Positions 36,976-45,770 of a DNA stretch of 64,000 nt are shown in pieces. The stretch comes from DASSUW01 sp963830725 (GTDB taxonomy: Bacteria > Actinomycetota > Thermoleophilia > Solirubrobacterales > Solirubrobacteraceae). The stretch lies in assembly GCA_963830725.1 (NCBI GenBank), contig CAWHNO010000008.1:62001-126000 (forward strand). The letters are read 5' to 3'. Positions within the stretch are counted from its first letter, which is position 1. The number at the start of each line of letters is the position of its first letter. A program made the position numbers and the translations under genes. The notes beneath the pieces were generated by a model that saw only the letters and a list, made by a program, of their open reading frames with translations, was not told the origin of the DNA and did no database searches.

Positions 36976-37022
36976 GGTGCACGTGGGGCCGCCGGTGTCC
37001 GGCGGCCCGCCTTTCGTGCACC
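36976..37022. repeat. nested intergenic hairpin
   Basis: An inner perfect stem GGGCCGCCGG-TGT-CCGGCGGCCC (36986-37008) lies inside an outer perfect pair GGTGCACG / CGTGCACC (36976-36983 and 37015-37022). It separates the PhyH start from the end of the CYTH gene, both minus-strand genes. It lacks a T-run on either strand but could still stop or process the CYTH transcript. Confidence 0.55.
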
Positions 37023-37147
37023 GACGGTGCTCCTACGCCGGCTGAACCGCCTCACCGCTCTGCGGCTTCGACTCCACCGGGGGCACGTCGAATTACGGCG
37101 CGGGTTGGATGCGGCGCGCCACCTTCTGGAACCGGTTGAAGACGCGC

Positions 37148-37924
37148 TCAGCCGGCTGCGAGCTCGCCTGCGAAGAACTCGAGCGCGGTTCGCGTCTTGG
37201 TCTGCTGCTCGCCGGAGAGGTCGATCCCGTGCTTGCTGAGGTAGACGCGCGCCTCGGCCGCGACCTGGAAGGCCTCTGGCGGCAGGCACTTGGTGGAGAG
37301 CTCGAAGATGCGGGCGCCGTCCGGGTAGAGCCACATCTCGGCGACCATCTTGCGCGCGAAGCCGCGCGGCTGCCATTTGAGCTTGAGCACGAAGATCGGC
37401 CCGAGCACGGCGAGGTCGTCGAGCTGGATCCCGTCGGGGGCGTGGGCCTTGAAGAGGGCGCGCTGCTCTTTGGTGTAGAGCTTGCGCAGGGCGTGCTCGC
37501 CGAGCACCGCCTGGTGGATGGCGTCGGAGTCCGTGTTGCACTTGAGCCTGCCCGAGCAGACGAAGCCGCCGGGGATCGCGTCGACCTCGACGCCGAAGCC
37601 GCTGAGCCGGCGCACGTCCGCGTCGACGCGGTCGGGGTCGAGCGGGCGCAGCTTGATCACCGAGTCGCCCATGCGGCCCTGGATGCGGCGCGCGCGCACG
37701 ACGACGCCGGCCTTGTCGAGCGCGAGGTCGGGCGTGTCGAAGAACACCACCTGGCGGATCTGGGCGTCCAGCGCGTCGAGCCCGAGCGACCGGATCGCGG
37801 CGCGCTGCTTGGCGGCGGGAACCGTGAGCTTGAGCTCGACCGTGTCCGAACCGCGCAACAGGCCCATCAGCTCCCCGAGCTGCTCGTCCGACAAGCCCGG
37901 GCGAACGGGCGACTTGCTGGCCAT
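37148..37924 (-). CDS. CYTH-domain protein (adenylate cyclase/triphosphatase-like)
   Basis: A 258-residue protein of the CYTH superfamily, which binds triphosphates in a tunnel lined by charged strands. Visible are DTVELKLTVPAAKQ (in place of the canonical ExExK), FFDTPDLALDKAGVVVRARR, DSVIKLRPLD, and FVLKLKWQPRGFARKMVAEMWLYPDGARIFELSTKC. Family members are class IV adenylate cyclases or triphosphatases; I cannot choose. Downstream of the stop, another frame continues with a plausible tail (VFNRFQKVARRIQPA, then DVPPVESKPQSGEAVQPA, stop at 37033), so the true end may be later. Confidence 0.8.
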   Translation of the reverse strand: MASKSPVRPGLSDEQLGELMGLLRGSDTVELKLTVPAAKQRAAIRSLGLDALDAQIRQVVFFDTPDLALDKAGVVVRARRIQGRMGDSVIKLRPLDPDRVDADVRRLSGFGVEVDAIPGGFVCSGRLKCNTDSDAIHQAVLGEHALRKLYTKEQRALFKAHAPDGIQLDDLAVLGPIFVLKLKWQPRGFARKMVAEMWLYPDGARIFELSTKCLPPEAFQVAAEARVYLSKHGIDLSGEQQTKTRTALEFFAGELAAG

Positions 37925-38058
37925 CTCGTTCCTTTCAGTTGGAGTAGAGCGTGTCTAGCAGGATCCGCTGAGCGACTCGATGTCGCTCCTGGCCTCGGCA
38001 AAGCGCCCGACGGCCATGTGAGCGATAACGGCCTGCGCGCGAAGATGCAACGAATCGC

Positions 38059-38086
38059 TTGACGCCAGCGCCGTTAGCGCTAACAT
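38059..38086 (+). promoter_or_regulatory. promoter with LacI-type operator for the glycoside hydrolase
   Basis: TTGACG (38059-38064) and TAACAT (38081-38086) are separated by 16 bases. The perfect palindrome GTTAGCGCTAAC (38073-38084) overlaps the -10 hexamer and has the central CG and flanks typical of LacI-family operators. It lies about 100 bases before the start codon of the secreted hydrolase. No LacI-type gene is in the window. The rest of 37925-38185 shows no gene I can support. Confidence 0.55.
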
Positions 38087-38185
38087 CGCGCACGGGAGCG
38101 CGCGTCCGCGGGAGGAACCACAGGATGCCGCATCGGCGGCGGGCATCAGAGCGGGCGCCAACGAGATCAGGAGGGGGCACGCGCG

Positions 38186-41100
38186 ATGGCGTCGCAGAAA
38201 ATGTCGGACACAGGCAATTGTGAACGCTCACATCATCGCGGGAGCATGCTCGGGGCGATCGCGGCGGTCGCGCTCGTGCTGGGCTCGGGCGCGCTCTCGG
38301 TCGCCTCGCACCAAGGGCCGGCCGTCCCGCCGGCCGTCGATCCCGGCACACCGTCGTATGTCGGGCCCGAGCAGCCGGTTCCTCCCGAGCCCGTCGCCTT
38401 CGACCCCACCGGGAACGTCCTACGGGAGATCTACAAGGCGGACAGCGCCGCGGGCGGCGAGTCGTACTGGATCGATCGGATCCTGGAGCGCCCGGCCGGT
38501 GGCAACGGCGGCAACGCGCTCTACACGAAGGGCAGGGCGCTCTACATGTACACGCATGCACCGGGCGTGCTCGGGTTCGCGGGGCAGGGGACCGGAGCGC
38601 AGGGCGGCGGCGGCTTCGGCTACCGCGAGCCGATCGCGGCGGTCGTGACGAACCTCTACACGGTCGGCATCGCGGGCGTGACGCTCGCCGAGGACACGGC
38701 GCAGCGCAGGCAGTACCCGAGCCACTGGTCGAGCGTCCACACGGCCGACGGGCTGCGGGTCGGCCAGCGCAAGTTCATCACGCACGACAACGTCGCCGTC
38801 ACGGTGCTCACGCTCACCAACACCGGCAGCGCCCCCGCGAGCTGGACGCTCACCGCCGCCACCCCGGGCGCCGTCACGCAGGCCACGTCGACCGACGGCA
38901 CCGAGCGGACGGGCACGTTCAACACGCGCTACAACCTGACCACCGTGCAGACCCGCTTCAGCGGGGACGGCTTCACCGCCGCCGGCGACGCGCTCGCGCG
39001 GGAGGTGAGTGCCGCGCCCGGCGAGTCCGTGACCGTCAAGCTGCAGCTCGGGGCGCAGGCGGTGGAGCTCCCGGAGTCGGCCCGCGAGTACGAGCGCTAC
39101 CGCGGCTACGGCCCTGACGCCGCCTTCCGCACCCATCTCGCCGAGTACAACGAGTGGTGGGTCGAGAACGTCCCCTACATCGACGTCCCGGACCAGAACA
39201 TCAAGAAGATGTCCTACTACCGGACGTTCCTCAACCGCTTCAACTACTTCGACGCCAACATCCCGGGCAACGACTTCCAGTTCCCGGTCTCGGTCGAGGG
39301 AGCGCTCGGCTACAACAACGCGATCCAGCTGACGCAGCCGATGCACATGCAGGACCTGAAGTACTTCAGGGACCCGCTGTGGTCGTACGGAAACTGGCTC
39401 GCCTCGGGCGAGACGTCGAAATGCGACGCCTTCATCGACAACCCCGGCTCGCACAGCTGGGGCAACACCTACGAGCAGTACATCGCCCGCGAAGCCTGGA
39501 ACGCGTACAAGGTGCACGGCGGCGAGCGCGAGATCATCGAGCAGTTCGCCAAGTACGCCGAGTGCGACGTCAAGGGGCAGCTGAACAAGTACGACTCGAA
39601 CGGGAACGGCCTGATCGAGTACAACGTCGGCTTCCTCACCGGCAACGACGCCGACACGCCGACCTTCCACTGGGCGCAGTACCGCGGCCAGCCGCCGCGC
39701 CAGGATCGCGCCGAGGCGGCGTTCCAGTACGCGGGCGCCAAGGCGGCCGCCGAGGCGTACGAGCTGCTCGGCCGGCGGAGCAAGGCGGAGGAGATGGAGG
39801 ACCTGGCCGAGGAGATCCGGCGAGCGGTCCTCGACATCCTCTGGGATCCCGCCCCGGTGGGCGAGCCGCCCACCCCGCAGCCGGTGCCCGCCACCCGCTC
39901 GCCCGGCCAGGCGGGCTTCGGCAACGCGATCCCGCTCGGGCCTCCGGGGCCGAACCGCTACGTCGACATGCCCGACGGGATCCTCGGCTCGCTGACCGAC
40001 TTCACGATCGCGACGTGGTCAACCGGACCAGCACCAGCGGGCAGACCTGGTCGCGCGTGTTCGACTTCGGCACCGGGACGGCCGTCAACATGTTCCTGAC
40101 GGTCGACGCGGGCGGCGCCGCGGGGGCGCGGTTCGCCATCACGCTCAACGGCGGCGGCGCCGAGCAGCAGGTCACGGCGCCCGACCCGATCCCGACGGGC
40201 TGGCATCACGTCGCGGTGACGCGCTCCGGCACCACCGTTCCGTGTGGGTCGACGGCAACCAGGTCGCCACGAACGCCAACGTCACCCTCAGCCCGTCGAG
40301 CATGGGCAGCACGACCAACAACTGGATCGGCCGCTCGCAGTACGGGGATCCGCTCCTGCAGGCCGAGGTCGACGACTTCCAGATCCACGATCGCGCGCTG
40401 TCGCAGGCCGAGATCCAGGCGCTGATGACGGCTCCCGGCGGCGGCAACGTGGCCTCGTACCAGTTCGACGAGGCGGACGGCGAAACCGTGCTCGACTCCT
40501 CGGGAGCGGGCCGCCACGCGACCGTCGAGACCGCGCTCGAGTTCGTCGGCGACTGGCCGGGCAAGGTGTTCAAGCACCAGCTGGTCTCGAACGGTGAGCG
40601 GGTGCAGTGGAAGGACCAGCAGAACTTCGCGCCCTTCATAGAGGGGCTCGTGCCGAACACCGCCGAGTACCGGCAGGCGCTGCGCTACTACGCGGACGCC
40701 GACGAGTTCCCGATCATGCCGTTCTACACGTCGAACCAGGTCGACAAGGCGCTGGCCGCGGCGGTCGGCTTCCCCGGTTCGAACAACTTCTCGAACATCA
40801 ACTCCACGCTCCAGGCGCAGCTGTATGCGCGGGCGCTGCGACAGTACCCGTCGCCGCACGTCACCTCGGGGATGTACCTGCGCCTGCTCGAGTGGCTGAC
40901 CTGGGTGCAGTACGTGGGCGGCGACAACCACCTGCCCAACAACAACGAGTTCTTCTTCAACTGGAACCCGCAGACCCGCACGTTCGGCCGGTCGGGGATC
41001 TTCCACAACATCCTCGGCTCCTACAACTTCATGATCGTCGACGACATCGCCGGTGTGCGGCCGCGTCTCGACGACCGGCTGGAGCTGTGGCCGATCGACG

Positions 41101-41986
41101 TCGGCTGGGACTACTTCGCGGTCAACAACCTCAACTACCACGGTCGCGACCTGACGATCGTCTGGGATCGTCCGGACGGCGATCGGCGCTACGACGGTGT
41201 CCCGGAGGGCTACTCCGCCTATCTCGACGGGCGGCGCATCTTCACCGTCAGCCGCCTCGCCCACGTGATCTGGGAGTCCGAGAGCGGCACGGTGAGCATC
41301 CTCGACGGCGGCGGGCAGATCAGCAATCGGGACGAACGACGGCTACCCGAGTCCACCCACACCAGCCTCGCGGACAACGACCGGATCGTCGACATGTTCC
41401 AGAAGGCGGGCGTCGACCTGTCGAGCCGGGCGGAGAACCGCGCGGAGGGCAAGCCCGTGTCCGCCTCGTTCACGACGACCAGCCCGCCGCTGCGCGCCAC
41501 CTCGGCCGAATACGCGGTGGACGGCTTCACGATCAGCGGCCTGCCGGCCGGCGGCCCGGCCGGCCAGGCGCGGCCCGGCTACATCGCCCCGAACACGATC
41601 TGGGGCGCGTGCAGTGACGCGCTGCCGGCCTGCGGCGACGGCTCACCGGACGACCAGCAGTGGCTCGAGGTCGACCTGACGAAGTCCTACGAGATCGACA
41701 CCGTCAGGCTCTACTTCTTCAACGACAAGAGCTACAACCCGCAACAGAACAGCTCGAGCAACACCTACCGCGAGCCGCGCAGTACGTGCTCCAGTACCAC
41801 GACGGCCGCGGCTGGGTGGACATCCCCGGGCAGGCCAGGACGCCCGAGACCCCGCACGCGAACTACAACCTCGTCACCTTCCCGGAGCGCAGAGTGCGCC
41901 GGCTGCGGGTGCTGATGACGCGGACCGGCGACTTCGGGATCGGGGTCAAGGAGATCCAGGCGTTCGACATGCCGCGGCGAGGCTGA
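38186..41986 (+). CDS. secreted glycoside hydrolase (MGH1-like) with LamG and discoidin-like modules (frame breaks)
   Basis: About 1,266 residues. A signal peptide (MLGAIAAVALVLGSGALSVA) leads to an N-terminal beta domain and an alpha/alpha-barrel glycosidase core. The barrel runs through YRTFLNRFNYFDANIPGN and AYELLGRRSKAEEMEDLAEEI to ILWDP, is interrupted by a LamG-like module (about residues 560-785: VDMPDGILGSLTDFTIATW, TGWHHVAVTRSG, GNQVATNANVTLS, EVDDFQIHDRALS), then resumes at VFKHQLVSNGERVQW and NFAPFIEGLVP. The C-terminus is discoidin-like (WLEVDLTKSYEIDTVRLYFF, GVKEIQAF). Frame breaks lie near 40015, 40235 and 41780. Probably degrades a plant or microbial polysaccharide outside the cell. 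Confidence 0.8.
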
Positions 41987-42010
41987 TGGTCGGCCGCGAC
42001 GGCAGGCGCG

Positions 42011-42415
42011 TCATGCGCCTAGGACGAGGAAACCGAGTGCGCGTGCCGCCTGGGCTTGTCGGACGTCGTAGGTGAGGAAAGGCACGGCGGGGCCGCCGAC
42101 GCGCCGGGCCGCGGCGAGGTGCAGCGCGTCGAGGGTTCGGGCGCCGGTGATCTCGGCGATGTCGGCGGCCGTGTCGCAGGTGACGCGATCCAGCTCGACG
42201 ATCGAGAAGACGGCGATGTCCTCGAGGAACACGGCGCGGGCGGCTGCGGCATCGCGGTCCTCGAGGAGGCGAGAGAGGTTGCGACGAACTTCGACGATCG
42301 TGTGCCGCGCCGTGAGGGGCGTGGGATCGCTTCGCAGCAGCGCCTCGGCCTCGTCGGAGTCGGGCTCGTCGACGTACCGCTTGAGGAGGGCGCTCGAGTC
42401 GACGTACAGGCTCAT
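42011..42415 (-). CDS. vapC: PIN-domain ribonuclease toxin
   Basis: A 134-residue VapC-type toxin with the acidic Mg-binding residues in MSLYVDSSALLKRYVDE, VEVRRNL, TLDALHLAAA and LTYDVRQAQAARALG. VapC toxins cleave tRNA or rRNA when free of antitoxin. Its ATG overlaps the antitoxin stop (ATGA), as is usual for such pairs. All expected acidic residues are present, so it should be active. Confidence 0.9.
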   Translation of the reverse strand: MSLYVDSSALLKRYVDEPDSDEAEALLRSDPTPLTARHTIVEVRRNLSRLLEDRDAAAARAVFLEDIAVFSIVELDRVTCDTAADIAEITGARTLDALHLAAARRVGGPAVPFLTYDVRQAQAARALGFLVLGA

Positions 42416-42672
42416 TCGTCGCGGTCCTCGGCGAGCGCGTCGAGGACGCGTCGCCGGCTCTTCCAGCGCCGTGTCGCACCGAGGCTCGCGCCGGAACCGC
42501 GAACGATCCATCCCTCGGCGACGCCCTCCTCGACCCGAGCCCGGCCCGGGAGCGGGCCGAGCAACGCCTTCGGGCGCCCGCGGTCGGTCACGCGCACCAG
42601 CTCGCCGCGCTCGGCGCGGTCGAGGTACTCGGAGAGTCGCTGCTTGAGCTCGCGGACGCCCACGTCGGCCAT
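42412..42672 (-). CDS. vapB: Phd/YefM-type antitoxin
   Basis: An 86-residue antitoxin: the N-terminal MADVGVRELKQRLSEYLDRAERGELVRVTDRGRPKALLGPL is the Phd/YefM DNA-binding fold, and the basic-then-acidic C-terminal tail (RRWKSRRRVLDALAEDRDE) is the segment that would wrap the toxin. It precedes vapC with a four-base overlap. There is no Shine-Dalgarno sequence before the ATG, and a -10-like TAATCT ends six bases upstream, which suggests a leaderless mRNA. Confidence 0.85.
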   Translation of the reverse strand: MADVGVRELKQRLSEYLDRAERGELVRVTDRGRPKALLGPLPGRARVEEGVAEGWIVRGSGASLGATRRWKSRRRVLDALAEDRDE

Positions 42673-42704
42673 GTGGACAGATTAGCCCACCAATGTGTCC
42701 ACAT
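42670..42704 (-). promoter_or_regulatory. vapBC operator and -10 element
   Basis: Perfect nine-base arms ATGTGGACA (42671-42679) and TGTCCACAT (42696-42704) are separated by 16 bases and span the vapB start codon. Between them, on the minus strand, TAATCT (42684-42679) sits six bases before the ATG. The layout is that of autoregulation by the VapBC complex. No good -35 hexamer is visible at the matching distance. Confidence 0.55.
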
Positions 42705-42826
42705 CGCTGACGTCCAGCGTACGGCCCCCGGGTTCCAGGGGCCGCACGTCGACGACGGTCGTCACTCGCCAACTTTTCGTCGCGCCGCCGCGTTCAACTG
42801 GGAAACGGTCCCTGGAGGCACCACCT

Positions 42827-43390
42827 GTGAAACGACTGCTCATCATCTTCAGCGCCCTCGCCGTTCTCGCGGTTCCCGCGAGCAGTGCGGCTGCGCAGCC
42901 GAGCAAGGCGGACAAGCGCGAGGCCCAGAAGGAGTGCCGCGCCGAGCGCGGAGACACGGACGCGACCCGTGAGGCGTTCAAGGCCAAGTACCGCAACTTC
43001 GGCGATTGCGTCTCGCAGAACGCGCGCGAGGCGAAGTCCGAGCGCAAGGCGGCCAAGACGAACGCGGCGCGCGAGTGTCGCGAGGAACGCGGCGACACCG
43101 ACGCGAGCCGCGAGGCGTTCCGGGTCAAGTACGGCACCAACGCCAACAAGCGCAACGCGTTCGGCAAGTGCGTCTCGCAGAAGGCCAAGGCGAAGCGCGC
43201 CGAGCAGGACGCCGAGGACGCCGAGAAGGCGGCTGCGCGCATCAGCGCCGCCGAGATGTGCGACACCGAGCGCGGCGACACGCCGGCGAGCCGCAAGGCG
43301 TTCGAGGACAAGTACGGCAAGAACGCCAACAAGCGCAACGCGTTCGGCAAGTGCGTCTCCCAGCACGCCGGGGAGGGCGGCGGCTCCTAG
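42827..43390 (+). CDS. secreted protein with three Cys-containing repeats
   Basis: A 187-residue protein. The GTG start follows GGAGG by eight bases. A signal peptide (KRLLIIFSALAVLAVPASSAAA) precedes three repeats of about 45 residues: ECRAERGDTDATREAF, then ECREERGDTDASREAFRVKYG, then MCDTERGDTPASRKAFEDKYG. Each ends in CVSQ, the last two as NKRNAFGKCVSQ. Each repeat has one Cys at either end, so each could be closed by a disulfide. Linkers are Lys- and Glu-rich. I believe relatives are common in Thermoleophilia, but no function is known. Confidence 0.75.
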   Translation: MKRLLIIFSALAVLAVPASSAAAQPSKADKREAQKECRAERGDTDATREAFKAKYRNFGDCVSQNAREAKSERKAAKTNAARECREERGDTDASREAFRVKYGTNANKRNAFGKCVSQKAKAKRAEQDAEDAEKAAARISAAEMCDTERGDTPASRKAFEDKYGKNANKRNAFGKCVSQHAGEGGGS

Positions 43391-43438
43391 CGGGCGGCGG
43401 TCCGGGCGGGGCTCGCGCCGTCGAGTCCCGTCCTGGTG

Positions 43439-44743
43439 TCAGTGAAGGGGTCGCATGAAGTGGTCGGCGGTCCACGCGCCGATCCTGAGTCCGTGCTCGA
43501 TGCCATCCTCGACTGCCTTACGGAAGTGGAAGCCGACGAGGATGCGCGAGAGCCCGTTCTCCTCCGCGGCCTGGGAGAAGCTCGCGTAGCGACGGAACAC
43601 GGGCGATCCTTCGTCGCAGTTGGACCCGGCCGGCAGTGTCGAGCTGCACGCGCTGAAGGCCACATGATCGGTACCGAAGACGCGCTTCATCACCATGGCC
43701 GCCGCACCACCTTCGACGCTGTGCGCCGAGTCGTGGTCCGGGATCGCGGGTGTCGGTTCCAACGGGGTCCAGTCCGGATCGGGGTGGGTGTCGGCGTTGC
43801 CGTCGGTCCCGGCGGCGTGGATCGCAGTGACGGGCCGCCAGTAGCGGTAGTGGTACTTGGTCTCGAAGGACCCGATGTACCCGTCGGCCAGGGCCAAATT
43901 GAGCAGGCCGAACAGACGCGCCTGCTCCCACGGATCGAGTCCGCGGCGGGCGGCGACGGTTCGCGCGATGCGGTTCCACTGCAGCGGCGAGCTCTCGACC
44001 CAGAATCTGGCGATCTCGGTCTGGTCGGCGGTGCGGGCCTTCGAGGTCGCGCTCCCGAGCTCCTTGACCTCGTTGAAGTCGGCGGCGTACTCGCGCCGCG
44101 TGACGTCGTAGGGCGGAGCCGAGCGGAACTGCGAGGCGTCCCGCAGCACGAACGGCGTGACGGCTGCCCATCCGGGCGCGAACGCGAACGGCGTGCCGGG
44201 CGTGAAGCGGTACTCGCCTGGGAGAGATCCCTCGATGTAGCCGAAGTCGAGCAGCGCCGTGTCGGCACCGTCTCCCGCCCGCAGCGTGACGATGGCCGCG
44301 GCTGCTTGCCGGCCCACCGCGATGCCGCGGGTCTTGGCATGGCCGTCCGGAATCTGGGCGAGGGCTGTCGCGTAGTCGGACTCCACGCGGGCCACGGCCG
44401 CGCCGATGCACCCGTCGAACGGAGGGGTCTGTTGGCTGAGGACCGGCACCATGACTCCGCTTGCCGCCGCGGCCACGGCCGCGTCGAGCGACACTCCGCG
44501 CGGAGCTCGGCCGGCGAACGCGTAGGGCTCTGAGCGGCGATCGATCGCGTTGACGGCGTCGTGGATCGCCACGTGCGTCATCGCGTAGAGCCGCGACTCG
44601 TGGAGCGGGTTGGGCGCGGGCGAGATGCAGGCGGCGACGGCCGCGCTGCCGGCGTTGGCGTTCCAGACCGCAACGGCGTCGGAGCGCGCCACGCGGTGAG
44701 CGCCGGCGGGGAAGCTGACGTTCTCCTTCCCAGCGGCTGCCAA
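43439..44743 (-). CDS. vanadium-dependent haloperoxidase-like protein
   Basis: About 434 residues, PAP2/haloperoxidase fold. Vanadate-binding motifs are KYHYRYWRP (Lys, Arg), IPDHDSAHSVEGGAAA (Ser and His in place of SGHS) and SRILVGFHFRKAVEDG (Arg and active-site His). NPLHESRLYAMTHVAIHDAVNAI marks the N-terminal helix. Bacterial relatives oxidise halides or act as acid phosphatases. The start is unresolved: the first in-frame codon is TTG inside the preceding TolB-like gene, and the signal peptide usual for the family is missing, so the junction may be a deletion or an error. Confidence 0.8.
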   Translation of the reverse strand: MAAAGKENVSFPAGAHRVARSDAVAVWNANAGSAAVAACISPAPNPLHESRLYAMTHVAIHDAVNAIDRRSEPYAFAGRAPRGVSLDAAVAAAASGVMVPVLSQQTPPFDGCIGAAVARVESDYATALAQIPDGHAKTRGIAVGRQAAAAIVTLRAGDGADTALLDFGYIEGSLPGEYRFTPGTPFAFAPGWAAVTPFVLRDASQFRSAPPYDVTRREYAADFNEVKELGSATSKARTADQTEIARFWVESSPLQWNRIARTVAARRGLDPWEQARLFGLLNLALADGYIGSFETKYHYRYWRPVTAIHAAGTDGNADTHPDPDWTPLEPTPAIPDHDSAHSVEGGAAAMVMKRVFGTDHVAFSACSSTLPAGSNCDEGSPVFRRYASFSQAAEENGLSRILVGFHFRKAVEDGIEHGLRIGAWTADHFMRPLH

Positions 44744-45651
44744 TCCGGCTCGAAGTCGAACGCGTCGTTCTCGGTCCGGTTCACCTGACGGCTGCCGTCG
44801 GCGCGCATCGTGAAGACGTCCGGCACGCCGCCGGCGCGGTCGCTGTTGAAGACGATCTTCCTGCCGTCAGGCGCCCAGGCCATGAGGCCGTCTCCCGCGT
44901 CGTCGTCCGTCAGGTTGCGCTGCCCGGTGCCGTCGGCGCGCATGGTGAAGACCTCGAAGTCGCCGTCCTGGTCGCTGGCGAAGCCGATCATCCGATTGTC
45001 AGGCGACCAGTTCGGACGGAACTCCAGTGCGTCGTTGAAGGTGAGCTGCCGGACGTTCAGGCCGCCGGGTCGCATCGTGAAGACCTCGAAGTCGCCATCG
45101 CGATCGCTCACGAAGGCGATCGACCTCCCGTTCGCCGACCAGTTGGGCTCACTGTCCTGAACGCCAGGGGAGTTCGTGAGGTTCCGCTGGTCGGCGCCGT
45201 CGGCCTTCATCGTGAACAGGTCGTGGTCGACCTCGTCCTCGATCGGATCGAAGTCCCGCTGGAAGGCGATTCTGCTCCCGTCCGGCGACCAGGCCGGGTC
45301 TTCGTCGTCGAGCCCGTTCGAGGTGAGCTGCAGCGGCTGTGAGCCGGCGGCGCTCATCACGAAGATCTCGAAGTCTCCTTCCGGATTGGCGGCGGTCACG
45401 CGATTGCTCATGAACGCGATCTTCCGTCCGTCTGCCCGCCAGTTCGGCGACAGCTCGTCGCCGTTCGACGCTGCCGTCAGGTTGGCGAGCCCGTGCCCGT
45501 TCGGGTCCATCGTCCAGATGTCGGGATCGCCGTCCCGGTCGCTGAAGAACGCGATCTTCCCGTTATCGCCGGGGAAAGCACCGTGCGCGGGTGAGACAGC
45601 CGCGAGGGCGACGGCGCAGACGACCGCGAATGCGCACCACATGCGAGTCAT
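44578..45651 (-). CDS. secreted TolB-like beta-propeller (PD40 repeats)
   Basis: About 357 residues. A signal peptide (MWCAFAVVCAVALAAVSPAHG) is followed by six or seven PD40 blades with the pattern SPDGxxIAFxSDRDGDxEVFTM, for example NGKIAFFSDRDGDPDIWTM and GRSIAFVSDRDGDFEVFTM. The natural end is probably just after FDFEPDWQPLG near 44757. The remaining ~50 codons overlap the haloperoxidase in another frame and look like non-coding read-through. ATG at 45651 follows GGAG by ten bases. Probably a periplasmic or surface binding protein. Confidence 0.75.
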   Translation of the reverse strand: MTRMWCAFAVVCAVALAAVSPAHGAFPGDNGKIAFFSDRDGDPDIWTMDPNGHGLANLTAASNGDELSPNWRADGRKIAFMSNRVTAANPEGDFEIFVMSAAGSQPLQLTSNGLDDEDPAWSPDGSRIAFQRDFDPIEDEVDHDLFTMKADGADQRNLTNSPGVQDSEPNWSANGRSIAFVSDRDGDFEVFTMRPGGLNVRQLTFNDALEFRPNWSPDNRMIGFASDQDGDFEVFTMRADGTGQRNLTDDDAGDGLMAWAPDGRKIVFNSDRAGGVPDVFTMRADGSRQVNRTENDAFDFEPDWQPLGRRTSASPPALTAWRAPTPLRSGTPTPAARPSPPASRPRPTRSTSRGSTR

Positions 45652-45709
45652 GTCCATCCCTCTCCTGAGCCGGTCATGAGCTCGGACGCTGCGGCGGTGC
45701 GGTTGCAGC

Positions 45710-45756
45710 GTGGTTGTGGATCGGCCACAGTTGGCTGCAGGCCACCCGACAACCAC
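45710..45756. promoter_or_regulatory. inverted repeat in a divergent promoter region
   Basis: Perfect arms GTGGTTGT (45710-45717) and ACAACCAC (45749-45756) lie in the 120-base gap between the divergent TolB-like and BTAD-type genes. A smaller TGTGG-N5-CCACA lies between them at 45715-45729. The BTAD regulator may bind here and control both genes. Confidence 0.35.
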
Positions 45757-45770
45757 AGCAAGGGAGCGGG

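Noticed and set aside
37955..38161. Minus-strand frame ending HLRAQAVIAHMAVGRFAEAR
   Set aside because: The short TPR-like segment is suggestive, but it overlaps the LacI-type operator and promoter, has no ribosome-binding site and the rest is unlike protein.
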